From: Mayamaea pseudoterrestris
Taxonomy: Eukaryota > Bacillariophyta > Bacillariophyceae > Sellaphorales > Sellaphoraceae
DNA length: 64,000 nt
Direction: 5' to 3'
Assembly: GCA_027923505.1 (NCBI GenBank)
Contig: BROI01000007.1
Coordinates: 682,001-746,000, forward strand
Below the pieces are notes generated by a model. It had not been told where the DNA came from. It did no database searches and saw only the letters and a program-made list of their open reading frames with translations. The position numbers were made by a program, and so were the translations under genes. Shown here in pieces: positions 31,914-42,122 of this stretch (the stretch's first letter is position 1; the number at the start of each line of letters is the position of its first letter).

Positions 31914-32514
31914 GTTGATATGTTGATGATTGTGTGAAAGTTATCGATGTATGCGAAAGTTTCGATACCAAAGCAATTTGTGAGATCACAGACGCTGTAA
32001 CGGTGCACTGACGGTGCGTTGGATCAAGTTGACGCGACAATTTATTTTCGCACCGCGCGTTGAGTCCGATGGAGTATTTTGAGCTCGAGCCGGGCTGCCT
32101 TGGATCGCTTCATCCGACTGCCAAATTTCCAGAAGCAACGGCAGGTGCGCAATGCGCACCTGGGGTCGGCGCACCGTGAGAGAATCTCGGCAGCGACTAC
32201 CCATGGGCTATGGAACCAGGATAGGTATGATAGACATCAAAGTCTACTAATGATTTATTGAGTCAACTATTGAGTACTTTAATTGATGGTTTTGAGAGCT
32301 GCCAAGCGAATAAGTTTGCGTCATCGAGCAAATTCGACTCGACACTTGTACACATCTACCAGCAGGCTGCACACACGCTACTGTTGGTATTACGAGACGA
32401 AGTGTTTGACAAGATATTTGGATTATATAAAATTACAACAAGACGAAATAGCTTGATTGCATACGCCTGGGTAGATCGGGTGCAGGCAGAGCGGACATCT
32501 CGACCACAAAACAT
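31914..32514. other. Spacer between barrel paralogs 2 and 3
   Basis: No supported gene on either strand. It contains a perfect 9-bp inverted repeat at 32142-32162. The plus-strand open frame that runs into the end of paralog 3 is not protein-like. Confidence 0.45.
32142..32162. repeat. Perfect 9-bp inverted repeat with 3-nt loop
   Basis: CAGGTGCGC, then AAT, then GCGCACCTG. It lies about 230-250 bp upstream of the paralog 2 ATG. Possible dimeric protein-binding site or hairpin. Confidence 0.5.
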
Positions 32515-33147
32515 TTACGACAATTTGTCACATGCCATTAGTTCAAAAAAGAACCTGTTGGATCTTTGTCCTGAGAAGCGCATAACTCCCTTGGCCCCAG
32601 TGTAGACTCCAGTTCCTCCCGTTACTGCATTTGTCAGACCACCAGAGCATGTTCCTTGGTACAAAAGTTGGTTCCGCGTTCGACCGCGCGCATTGTTGAG
32701 TCCGAAATTAATTGACCCAGTCGCTGTGCAGTCTTCTCCTGCGTCGATGACTGTCTCGGTGAGAGTAGCAATGATTCTGTTGGTCTTTCGATCATATATT
32801 GGCAATCCCTCTATCGCTTCTCCAAAATCGCCAATGAGTATGCCATTCTTTGTGTAGTCTCGCTGCGCCGTCCACACTGAAATCATTTCACAGATGGGTG
32901 AAGCGCCACTTCCCTTGCTCCCTCCCTTCCCTTTGCTAGCTCCTTTCTTACTCGCGCCCTTCTTACTGGGTGGTCCCTTTTTACTGGCTCCCTTGCTTCC
33001 TTTCAAAGTCCGATGGGTGCCGACGTCTCTGGCGCCTCCTCGCACCTGCGGCAATTCTTCTCCCTCGATCTTGTTCTTGTTGACGTCGCGAAAAGAGAAG
33101 CCCAATGCTGGGGCCACCAGCAATACTAGGAAAGCAAACGTACGCAT
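32515..33147 (-). CDS. Secreted dirigent/AOC-barrel-like protein with lysine-rich silaffin-like linker (paralog 3)
   Basis: A single exon of 210 residues with ATG at 33147. A signal peptide (MRTFAFLVLLVAPALGFS) is followed by a short acidic pro-region, then from about residue 47 a linker made of KGSKGASKKG and SKKGASKKGASKGKGGSKG units, with about 14 lysines in 35 residues. The barrel domain runs from CEMISVWTAQRDY through LPIYDRKTNRIIATLTETV, DCTATGSINFG and GTCSGGLTNAVTGGTGVYTG to FFFELMACDKLS. Regularly spaced Lys among Ser/Gly is the hallmark of silica-associated proteins of diatoms, where Lys is modified by polyamines; that comparison is on composition only. Same strand as paralog 2, 0.6 kb upstream of it, consistent with tandem duplication. 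Confidence 0.85.
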   Translation of the reverse strand: MRTFAFLVLLVAPALGFSFRDVNKNKIEGEELPQVRGGARDVGTHRTLKGSKGASKKGPPSKKGASKKGASKGKGGSKGSGASPICEMISVWTAQRDYTKNGILIGDFGEAIEGLPIYDRKTNRIIATLTETVIDAGEDCTATGSINFGLNNARGRTRNQLLYQGTCSGGLTNAVTGGTGVYTGAKGVMRFSGQRSNRFFFELMACDKLS

Positions 33148-33746
33148 GTTGTTGTTAGACTGAAGGTAGTTGGTGATATGATAACGTCGTGTATGATCAA
33201 TGGGCGATGGAACTATGGAGGTCCACTTGCAAGAATGCGTCGAGGGCCGGATTATGAGATCGAGCGTTGCGTTTTGATTTCAACCTAGCGGTGCTGGCTC
33301 GATTCCCGAATCTTACGTGTCGTAGGCAATAATAAGAAGTCTAGATATTATTGCCCTACTCAGAGCCGGGCGGGTAGCTGGATCTTGTTCACAAAATGCA
33401 CTCTTGCAGAGTCGACGAAAAAAAGGCGCGCGCGTTGACCATTGCATCGCGCCCTTTCCAGCGCGCACCTCTTCCTTTTCGTTATCCCAGCTACCTTGAA
33501 CTTGCCAACAAGTCAGCTTAAGCTCAGCAAACTATCGTCAATTACTTTGTCATTAATGAGTTGAAATGATTCTACTTTTGTCTTTACCAGCCGTGTAGAT
33601 AATTTGAATGTTGCCATTTTTGTTTCTATCGCTCCTTCAGCAAGTAAGTAAGAATGTCATGCGCAGATGCATTTATTTCTATAATATGGGCTGCTATATG
33701 TTATATCAGTATCTATGTACCGCCGTGCATTTCCAAAAGATTGAGT
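33148..33746. other. Spacer upstream of barrel paralog 3
   Basis: Contains a run of A followed by a GCGCGCG patch near 33418-33440 but no coding frame, RNA gene or repeat that I can support. Confidence 0.4.
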
Positions 33747-34496
33747 TCAAGACTTGCAATATCGCATCGCCAGGCAATGCTGTTCAAACTTTGTTCTGCT
33801 ACGTCGTCCAGCTTTTTCCCACATCATAACTGGCTCAGTATTATCAGAAAAGATAGGCATTTGAGTTATGCTGTCGGGCGAAAGGTACTTGGCCTGAACA
33901 GATTGAAACGTAAGCAATCTCCATTCATCGTTCGTTGTTGCAACCGACTGGCGTAAAGCCGCGCTCTCTCTCGTACAGTTGCGGCCTTCGCACGCGCAAT
34001 CTGATTGGCATGACGGAGTTCCACATTCAACAGGGAGTAGTTGTTTTTGCTGCTCCAGTGCACCATGCATGCGTTCCTCGACGGTTGTCCCATTCGTCGG
34101 AGCCGTGATTGTACTATTTGGACTGCTTCCCAACATTCGTGTCGCTACCTTGTTCCAGGTACCATGCAGCTTGGCCATCATGTCTTGCAAAATCATGGGA
34201 CATTCATTGCAGCCTTCGCATTGCTTGGTTTCTACTTTGTCTTCATCTTCGTCCACCGAAACTGATTCAGTATCATCATGAGCGTCCTCGTTACCTTCGT
34301 TCGATTCAGACGTCGACAATTGCAGAGATTCCTGCTCGAATCCCGGAAACGAGAAGCATTCGGTAGGACTGATAGATTCACGGCTTTCAGACGGACGATT
34401 CAAGACTGGTGCGGCTTCAGGCCCGAGTAACAATATTTCGACGACGAATGACATGGCGTCGGCGTCGCCAACAAGTTCATCCTCTCCCGAAGACAT
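33747..34496 (-). CDS. Hypothetical acidic, cysteine-containing protein
   Basis: A 249-residue single-exon frame with ATG at 34496. No family is recognised. The first 110 residues are acidic and Ser-rich (ESVSVDEDEDKVE). The middle has CEGCNECPMILQDMM, and later CGTPSCQSDCACEGRNC, so nine or so cysteines cluster in pairs and could bind metal. The C-terminus is basic. There is no signal peptide or membrane helix. Codon use and the absence of any competing frame on the other strand favour a real gene, but a short unrelated open frame is not excluded. Confidence 0.5.
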   Translation of the reverse strand: MSSGEDELVGDADAMSFVVEILLLGPEAAPVLNRPSESRESISPTECFSFPGFEQESLQLSTSESNEGNEDAHDDTESVSVDEDEDKVETKQCEGCNECPMILQDMMAKLHGTWNKVATRMLGSSPNSTITAPTNGTTVEERMHGALEQQKQLLPVECGTPSCQSDCACEGRNCTRESAALRQSVATTNDEWRLLTFQSVQAKYLSPDSITQMPIFSDNTEPVMMWEKAGRRSRTKFEQHCLAMRYCKS

Positions 34497-34820
34497 AAGA
34501 AACGGTCAGAAACGATATCAAAACTTTTATCAAACGATCACAGAATATACTTGTGTTTATTCTATCTGCGAATGGGGTAGGTGCGTCGTTATTATTGTAC
34601 TATCGCAGCAATGATTTCGGATCCGCCGCCATGGTGACTTGAAAGTTCGGGTGCAGTGAGAACCGTTAGGACATAGTCTACCTCGCCAAACATTCTCTTC
34701 GTTGTTTCTGTTATCACGCGCTATTAGTTGCCAATTTCAGGCATATAACAGCCAAAGGCTCCATTTACTGTTGTATTATTATCAAGTAGCTATAAATAAA
34801 GGATGTGTTGACTCCATTTG
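34497..34820. other. Intergenic spacer
   Basis: Nothing supported here on either strand. Confidence 0.35.
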
Positions 34821-35790
34821 CTACAAACGCTGAGTGGCTAGATGGCAAGGGCGATGCCGCTTCACGCCACTTGTCATTGGTTCGACCGGTGGTGGAGCTT
34901 TGTGTCGACCATTGCATTTCGATGGACCAGTATCAAAAGACTGGCAAAAGAATTCCTGCTGGACGCCATGAAACAAGGTGCGTCGATCAGAGCATGTCAT
35001 GGCATGTCGATCGCGAAACGAATCCTCGGAACGCGGGACGGGCATGTTCATGTCCTCCATCGCTTGCTTGACTCGAGCTTCTAGCGGATAATGCTCCGTC
35101 ACATTGCGTGCAACCACGAGGGCGGGCTGCCCAATTCCTTCATCAGATGGCCAGGTGATGCGATAGCCACTTGGGGTTTTCTCCAAGCGCATGCCTTTGT
35201 AATGGGGACAAACGAGCGAGCATTAGCACAAGCAAAAATACCAGTAGCGAGTAATATTAACCGGCTACTTACTCTTCATTACGTGTTCTGCCTGTTGCAT
35301 GGCTCCGTCGGAGTCCAAGACGTATAGCATTGCCGAATCGTCTTTTTCCATGCTTCCCACAGCTTGCGCTTGGGTCATCGCGAGGATTAAAACATTTGGT
35401 GTGACCATATCGCTTCCAAAGTCAAATCGAAGCGACTCCTCGGCCTCGTCGAGTCGCCACGTCTTGTGCATCGAGGAGCATGGCAACTCCCTTGGTTCGC
35501 ACCGCCGGCGAGCTGGTCTCCGCAAACACATGTAGGCGCGAAAGTTCCACTCATTCCAGAGCAAATTCCTTTCGCCTCAAAATCAAGGTAGCGGATGCAT
35601 CACATCGTCAATTCAAACTCGTTGAATACTACTTGCAAAGCTTTACATGTCATACTTACGTGTTAGAGTCGTATGAAGCCACTCGGAAAAGTCAGTGAAA
35701 GCTTCTTCGTCGAATGCGGTCACTACTATCCAATATATGACGAGTATTACATTGCACCACACATAGAGACATCATAAAACACGGTTATGT
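34821..35790 (-). CDS. Hypothetical three-exon protein, 5' end unresolved
   Basis: Three pieces join in frame: an exon ending at 35660 (reading VTAFDEEAFTDFSEWLHTTL), then 35575-35273, then 35194-34821. Introns of 84 and 78 nt have GTAAGT donors and match the other introns of the window in size. The joined frame reads FRFD-like text RFDFGSDMVTPNVLILAMTQ, DSAMLYVLDSDGAMQQAEHV and SGYRITWPSDEGIGQPALVV, which looks like a folded domain. No ATG lies in frame upstream before a stop near 35790, so the true start may be in another small exon, at an internal ATG (35471), or the gene may be 5'-decayed. No family recognised. The start coordinate of the first exon is approximate. Confidence 0.4.
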
Positions 35791-35872
35791 ATTACTACCA
35801 TCAACGTTCCTATCATATTGATTCTTACTACGTGCAGCATTCATGCATAATGCAAATTACGTTCACAGGTAT

Positions 35873-37030
35873 CTACTCTGCCATGGGACTGTCCTCATCA
35901 TCATTTTTACCTTCATCCGCTGCTGCTGCATGTTCGTTCGTACCACCTTCACTTTGCTGCTGCTCCGCCTCCACTTGCGCCACGATTGCCTCCAAGAATG
36001 CTTGAATGGGATTGCGCTGCGCTGCCGCTGGATCCGTCGGCGACGGCAACTGAAAGTTTGCCAACAGCGAAACCAACCCATCATTGGCGCCAGTGTTGGC
36101 ATCCGGCAAGACTGCCATGGTCAACGTTCGGAGCGTACTCTGGACTTGCGGCGATCTCAAATTTTCTTCCAAATGTTCCATCGTCTGCTGGCCGGGCGGA
36201 AGTAGTTCCAGCAAGCGGGCCGAAGCGTCCGCATCCTGCAGCAAGCTGGTAATGGCCGCTGGACTCACCAAATTGTCGAGCGACGGCCCGCGAGACGTTG
36301 ACGCGTTGTTCACCTGCGCCATGGCGCCCTGCAAGTCCGCCAGCGTCAATTGCTGTTGCTGCTGCGGTGGTGTACTTGTTGCAGATGCTGAATCCGCCGG
36401 CGGCATGCCAAGGTTTTGCAGAATATTGGAAAGCGCATCCACCTGAAGAGTCGACGGACTAGCTGATCCAGCAGCCGCTGCAGCAGTGCCTCCTCCTGCA
36501 TTTGCACCAACGGCAGCATCTCCACTAGTCACTGTAGTGCTTGCTCCAACGGGCGCCGCACTCGCTGGATCCGTCAGGTACTGATTAACTTGCGCCACAA
36601 TGTCGTCATCCTTGTCCGCACTCTCATCCTGCATCCAGTACATGCGGTAGGCTCCTTCGCCATGCGTCCAGACGTAAATGCGATCATTCTTGTGCTTGTT
36701 GCTGCTATTCGAGTCAATAGTGATGCGCTCAAAGGAAGTAACACTGTCGCTGCTGGATGCAATTGGAAACTTGTCAACGACGCGCTTGTCACGTCGATCC
36801 ATCCACTCCCACTCCAAGCAGTTCGATTCAGTGTTCCAAACAAGCTGCACTTGTCCGCGCGCAGTGTCGGGAGTGCATTGATAGGAAGCATTGGAGGAAT
36901 CCCACTCCAAGTTCATCTTGCCGGCGTGGAAGGATACCAGCGGAGGTGTTTCCGGAGTCGTCGCCGTGCGAACGTTGCGTGACGAAGCATTGCGGCCGGC
37001 GCCAAGTTGGTCAAACAAGTCGGCGTACAT
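35873..37030 (-). CDS. RPN13: Proteasomal ubiquitin receptor Rpn13/ADRM1
   Basis: A single exon of 385 residues with ATG at 37030. Residues about 28-160 form the Pru domain: PPLVSFHAGKMNLEW, QLVWNTESNCLEWEWMDRR, DRIYVWTHGEGAYRMYWMQD, then VNQYLTDP. This domain docks on Rpn2 and binds ubiquitin on the 19S regulatory particle. The middle is Ala/Gly/Gln-rich. The C-terminal DEUBAD-like helix bundle (about 245-350; NLVSPAAITSLLQDADASAR, LLPPGQQTMEHLEENLRSP) recruits the deubiquitinase UCH37. The ending is acidic, PMAE. Domain order and length (human ADRM1 has 407) agree with the family. Confidence 0.92.
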   Translation of the reverse strand: MYADLFDQLGAGRNASSRNVRTATTPETPPLVSFHAGKMNLEWDSSNASYQCTPDTARGQVQLVWNTESNCLEWEWMDRRDKRVVDKFPIASSSDSVTSFERITIDSNSSNKHKNDRIYVWTHGEGAYRMYWMQDESADKDDDIVAQVNQYLTDPASAAPVGASTTVTSGDAAVGANAGGGTAAAAAGSASPSTLQVDALSNILQNLGMPPADSASATSTPPQQQQQLTLADLQGAMAQVNNASTSRGPSLDNLVSPAAITSLLQDADASARLLELLPPGQQTMEHLEENLRSPQVQSTLRTLTMAVLPDANTGANDGLVSLLANFQLPSPTDPAAAQRNPIQAFLEAIVAQVEAEQQQSEGGTNEHAAAADEGKNDDEDSPMAE

Positions 37031-37375
37031 GATGTCGGGTATGAGAGGCTGTAGGCTGTAGTCGATTTACAAGATTGCAGAAACGAGGATGCAGCAGCGG
37101 CAAAGTAGTTGTGCGTTGTGTGGATCGTCATCGTCGAGCGTCGAAGCGCATCCTCGCATGGCGTTTTAGTCGTAGCGGTACTGATCCGACGCGATCTTCG
37201 TTGTACACCGTTGCGACACGTCATGATCGCGGCAGAAGGCGCCAGAAGATGGCGAGCCATTCATCCGTCGCGAGGAAGAAAGCGTTCCGACCCCTAAGAT
37301 TCTTCTCGCATAATCCAGAGCAGCAGCTGGCAACAGAAAGAGACAATCTATAGTAGCTGATATCATAGTACTACC
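37031..37375. other. Divergent promoter of RPN13 and PFP genes
   Basis: 345 bp; no gene, repeat or recognised motif. Confidence 0.4.
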
Positions 37376-38889
37376 ATGTCTGCAGTCTCCTTATCCGAAC
37401 ACAATCTCAGCCACAAGCACGTCAATGTTGCGTTCTTGACGGCAGGTGGTTTGGCCCCTTGTCTTTCGGCAAGCATGGCGCAGCTGGTTCAATACTGGAT
37501 CAAGGCTTTGGAAAACAAGCAAATTACTGGCTTGTCCTTTCGATGCTACCTTGGCGGCTACAAGGGACTCTTGATTGGTGAATCAGTCATGTTGCCCGAA
37601 GCGGAATGGGCTGGTATTGATGCACTCAATCATGTGGGAGGGAGTCCAATTGGAAACTCGAGAGTCAAGGTAAGAGCGACGGGAAGCAGCGGTGCACTAG
37701 TATCAAACGCAGCAATGCTGTGAGGAGCTTGACGCGACTTGCGCGGTCGATGGATCACTTCAGGCTCATTCTCACGCACCTATTCTCATTCCATCGTTCG
37801 TTTCATTCGTCATATTTCGTTGCAGCTCACCAACGCCACCGACTGCATCCAACGCGGCTACGTCAAGGACGGATCGACGCCATTGGAAGTGGCATCGCAG
37901 CAGCTTTTGGCGGACGAGGTTCACGTGTTGCATACCATTGGAGGCGACGACACCAACACGCAGGCGGCTATGTTGTCGGACTATTTATACAAGCAACACG
38001 GCGGCAAGGTGTTGGTCATTGGCATGCCCAAAACGATTGACAATGACGTTTTCCCCATTCTGCAAACGTTTGGAGCGCAAACGGCAGCTGAGCAGGGAGC
38101 CTTGTTCTTTGCCAATGTCGTGAATGAGTGTACCGTAAGTGACGCGCCCACGAAACGAGCATGAGTTCTGTATACTTTGACTTCAATCTCGTCTCACCCT
38201 TACAACCTCCATCTGCTACTATCATTCAGGCCAATCCCCGCATGCTCATTCTGCACGAAGTCATGGGCCGCGACTCGGGCTACTTGACGGCGCAAACAGC
38301 CAAGGAGTATCGCACCCTTTTGGCCAAGCAAAACCTTGGCAACTCGAGTCTTCCGTACCACAACAAGAAGGCTCGTGACATTCACGCCATTTGGGTACCG
38401 GAATTGGACTTTGAGTTGAAGGAGGAGGCCGCTCGTTTGACCAAAGTTTTGGATACCGTTGGGTGCGTCAATGTGTTCTTTGGCGAAGGTACAGGCGTCA
38501 AGAGCATTTTGGCCGATATGGAGGCCCGCGGCGAAGTCGTTCCGCGCGACGCCTTTGGCCACGTCAAACTTGACAAGATTAACCCGGGAAAGTACTTTTC
38601 GGAAAACTTGGCTAAGCTGATTGGAGCGGAAAAGACGATTGTGCAAAAGAGTGGATACTTTGCGCGATCTGCGGCGGCGAATGACTTTGATCGCGAGTTG
38701 ATTGGCTTGTGCGCCAAGGAAGGTGTGGCAGCAGCTATTGCTGGTAATTGCGGATGCATGGGTCAGGATGAGGATAAGGAAGGTCATCCGATCCGGGCGA
38801 TTGAGTTTGAGCGCATCAAGGGAGGCAAGCCCTTTGATATCTCGCAAGCTTGGTTTCAGGAAATGCTGAAGGAAATTGGTCAGTGCTAA
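37376..38889 (+). CDS. PFP: Pyrophosphate-dependent 6-phosphofructokinase
   Basis: Exons 37376-37669, 37826-38134 and 38230-38889 (introns 156 and 95 nt, all phase 0) give 420 residues. Reaction: fructose 6-phosphate + PPi to fructose 1,6-bisphosphate + Pi, reversible, in glycolysis. Motifs: N-terminal FLTAGGLAPC, LHTIGGDDTNTQAA, MPKTIDNDVF with the catalytic Asp, and VMGRDSGYLTAQ. The second Asp of GGDD, in place of Gly in ATP enzymes, and the Lys of PKTIDND are the known marks of PPi use. Length fits the compact PPi-PFK group. No plastid or mitochondrial presequence is seen at the ATG, so a cytosolic location is likely. Confidence 0.93.
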
Positions 38890-39019
38890 ATTGACATTGC
38901 TACAAATACCTTGCTACCGCATCAATTGTTAACGCTTGCGGAAAAGACGGATACTCTATGCATGTAAAACCATTAACTAGTCTATCAGCTGTATGTCACA
39001 ACCATCTCTGTTTCAAATA

Positions 39020-41706
39020 CTAGGCCAAAACCGGTTCTAAGCTCTCCGGTGGCGTGTCTGTTTCGCTGATACCAACCTCACTTGATGTTGCCCGTGACCG
39101 CTCATAATCGCGGTGGCTGACAAACTCCTGATATGCACTGTCTGCTTGGAATGGTCGCGGACCGACAATGTCTACAATGTCGTCGTGTGTAATCGTCTCC
39201 TTTTCTAACAGCAGATTTGTCACCTTCTCAACGTCCGCCTTGTGCTTGCGTATAAGCTCCATGGTTCGTTGGTAGGCAGCATCAACAATGGAACGAGCTT
39301 CGTCATCCATGGCTTCCGCAGTCGAGTCAGAATACGGCTTGTCGCCCATCCCGTTATTGTCGTCCTCCGCAAATGAAAGTTGTCCCAACTTTGTGTTCAT
39401 GCCAAAGTCCTTGATCATGCCATAGACAAGCTGCGTGACGCGGCGCAAATCATCCGATGCACCAGTGGTCACATTTCCAAAGAATACCTCTTCAGCAGCT
39501 CGGCCGGCTAGTGCCATGCAAACAATGTCCATAATCTGCTCCTCGCTGCGTAGAAATGTCTCCTTTGGCAAGTACTGAGCAAACCCCAAGGCGCCACTGC
39601 TACGAGGAATAATAGTAACCTTTAACAATGGGTCAGCATGCTCCAAAAACCAGCCAGCGATAGCGTGACCAGCCTCGTGCGTGGCAACAATCTTTTGCTC
39701 CTCAACACTCATAATCTTATTGCTTTCCAGTCCACCAATGATACGGTCAGTCGCCTTCTCAAAGTCGTTCATCGACACGGATTCCGCCTTTCGTCGCGCC
39801 GCAACAATGGCTGCTTCATTGCAGAGGTTTGCAATGTCTGCGCCAGCCATTCCTGGTGTCAAGCCACTCAGGCGACCAGCGTACTCTTCCACTGGACCTT
39901 CCAAGGTAATGCCCTTCAGATGCACCTCAAAAATTTCTTTACGCCCCTTAAGATCAGGTCGATCAACTGTAATCTGTCTATCAAACCGCCCAGGCCGCGT
40001 CAATGCTTGGTCTAGAATGTCTGGCCGGTTTGTTCCGGCCAGCACAACGACGCCGGTTGTAGGTGAAAATCCGTCCATCTCGACCAGCAGCTGGTTTAGT
40101 GTGTTTTCTCGCTCGTCGTTACCACCGCTAAAACCTCCTTTTCCTCTTTGACGGCCTACTGCATCAATTTCATCTATAGAGGATTGACGGACCAATGTAT
40201 GGTTAGAAAAAGGCTTGTAAAATCATTTGCGAACCAAAAATATGCACTCACCTATAAACAGTATGCATGGAGCTTGAGCTCTTGCCTCTCTGTCGGTAAA
40301 AAAGTGGGAGACGCAGAAGAGGAAACGATTGGTAAGCGACAAAGCAACATGAAATTACCGCATCATCAAAAACCTCCTTAAACGTACTTGAACAAATCCC
40401 TCACTCGCGACGGCCCAACACCGACAAACATTTCAATAAAATCAGACCCACTTATCGAAAAGAATGGCACATCCGCTTCACCCGCCACAGCCTTGGCTAA
40501 CAGTGTCTTGCCCGTTCCTGGAGGTCCACACAGCAACGCTCCCTTTGGAATTTTAGCGCCAAGTTTAGTGAATCGCTCCGAATCCTTCAAAAAGTCAACA
40601 AACTCCATAATTTCCATCTTGGCTTGCTCACACCCCGCCACATCTGAAAAGTTGACAGTCACATCCTCCTTGGCAATCTTTTTATGCGTCGACTTGCCAA
40701 CGCCAAAGATACCGCCCGGTCCACCTCCACCGGCACTTCCGGCTCCACCTCTGCCTAAAACGCCGCGCGAACCAAAGTACACGGCGGCGACAAAGGCAGC
40801 GACGGGCAGAATCTTGACGAGCTCCATCGCGTAATTGGTTTGCGACAAGTACTGCACCTCGATCCAATCCTGCGGGTGCTTGGATGACTGCGCCTTGGTG
40901 AGCTTATCCTCGAACGCTTCGACGCTGCCAATGTAAAAGTAGGGTGCTGCTGTTGTAGTTGTTGCAGTTGCTGTCGTGTTACTTGGAGTAGACGTCATGC
41001 CGCCGCCGCTTATACCATCCATTGACATACTTTCACTTCCATAGTGCGACAAGTCGTGGTCAGGGTCCAGAGTCGTTGCAGCATTCTTTTGCTTCAAAAT
41101 CACCTTGGCTAGTTTCTTGTTAATAACTTGAATCTTTTCCGTCTTGTGCAGGTAGTGGTTGCGAAAGTCTACAAAGGTAATTTCATTGCCAAGTGGCGCC
41201 GCACCGTCTTCCTGGCTGTCGACAAAGGAGCGCAAGGTAATCACTAACAAAAGTAGCGCCACCAGGCCGGGTATATTGTTCATGTCTTCCTCCGGTGGCG
41301 GTGGAGGCTTGCTTCCGTGCTTCTTCTTGTCGTCGTTGTTGTTGGTTCGTTCATCATTCTTGGCAAAGGTGGAGGAAGCCTTGTGGTCCGCGTCAGTCTT
41401 CGATGTGGTGCTGCTGTTCGTTTCCGAGCTAGCAACATCACCTTCCGGTGGCGGAGGCTGTCGGGGCGCCTTTTCGTGAAAAAAGTCTTCAAAACCCTTG
41501 GGCAAGTTACGTTTGGACCAAAGGTACCAGTGATCAAGTAGCGAATCGGCAGATGCACTTGTCTTGAGCGAAAAGTGTTTGACGCCAATCACAGACAAGG
41601 GCGATGATGAATACATCGTGGAGGCAGGATGACGCAGAGCTCCCGCCTGGCGCTTCAATGAGCGTCTCGACGACTGCAGCAAAGCGTTACGGACAAGACT
41701 AGTCAT
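39020..41706 (-). CDS. Mitochondrial m-AAA (FtsH/AFG3-like) protease, three exons
   Basis: Exons 41706-40388, 40289-40252 (38 nt) and 40173-39020, with introns of 98 and 78 nt, give 836 residues. An Arg/Ser-rich presequence is followed by a Pro/Lys linker, a transmembrane helix at 145-161, an intermembrane domain and a second helix near 297-313. The AAA module has Walker A GPPGTGKT (394-401), Walker B ILFIDEID (449-456, rebuilt across the microexon), and the arginine finger RPGRFDR. The zinc protease site HEAGH starts at residue 618. Two helices, the Gly-rich linker and the mitochondrial leader point to the m-AAA protease of the inner membrane, which degrades membrane proteins and matures others. 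It is divergent from a mitochondrial carrier gene. Confidence 0.93.
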
Positions 41707-42122
41707 TGGTATCGTAAATTGTATCGTCGACTAGCGATGACGAGAGAGCTGTCAGTCGGACTAACTGCAGCGTCTATAACGCCATGGTGGCAGTCGTCGC
41801 GCGGCGAAACGCGCGGAACGCTGACGCGCTTCAAGTCGCATCGGTTATCATCAAGACGAGTCACGAATGAAACGTCAACCGGCGCGCCATGATCGCAAAA
41901 GCTTGACCCCCTCCAATGCTTTCGACCATGCATAAATGAGCGACCACTAGAGCCATCATTATTTACTCGAAACTCTAAGGCAATCCTTGAACTGTATTAA
42001 CTGACCAGCAGACACTCTTGAATCCTGAAAGAAAGCTATCAAAGGCTGCAGAACAAGTAGCTCCTTTACTCGACTTCACCTACCAAATTGAATTTCACAC
42101 ACCCATCAAACATCACTTTACC
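41707..42122. other. Divergent promoter of m-AAA protease and mitochondrial carrier
   Basis: 416 bp. It contains a CG-dense stretch at 41796-41817 sharing the 11-mer GTCGCGCGGCG with 27051-27061 in another divergent promoter. No gene. Confidence 0.4.

Noticed and set aside
31986-32204. Possible tRNA-like or structured RNA
   Set aside because: Only the 9-bp hairpin folds; no anticodon arm, T arm or terminator.
32258-32605. 115-codon plus-strand frame overlapping the end of barrel paralog 3
   Set aside because: No domain, overlaps a well-supported coding region on the other strand.
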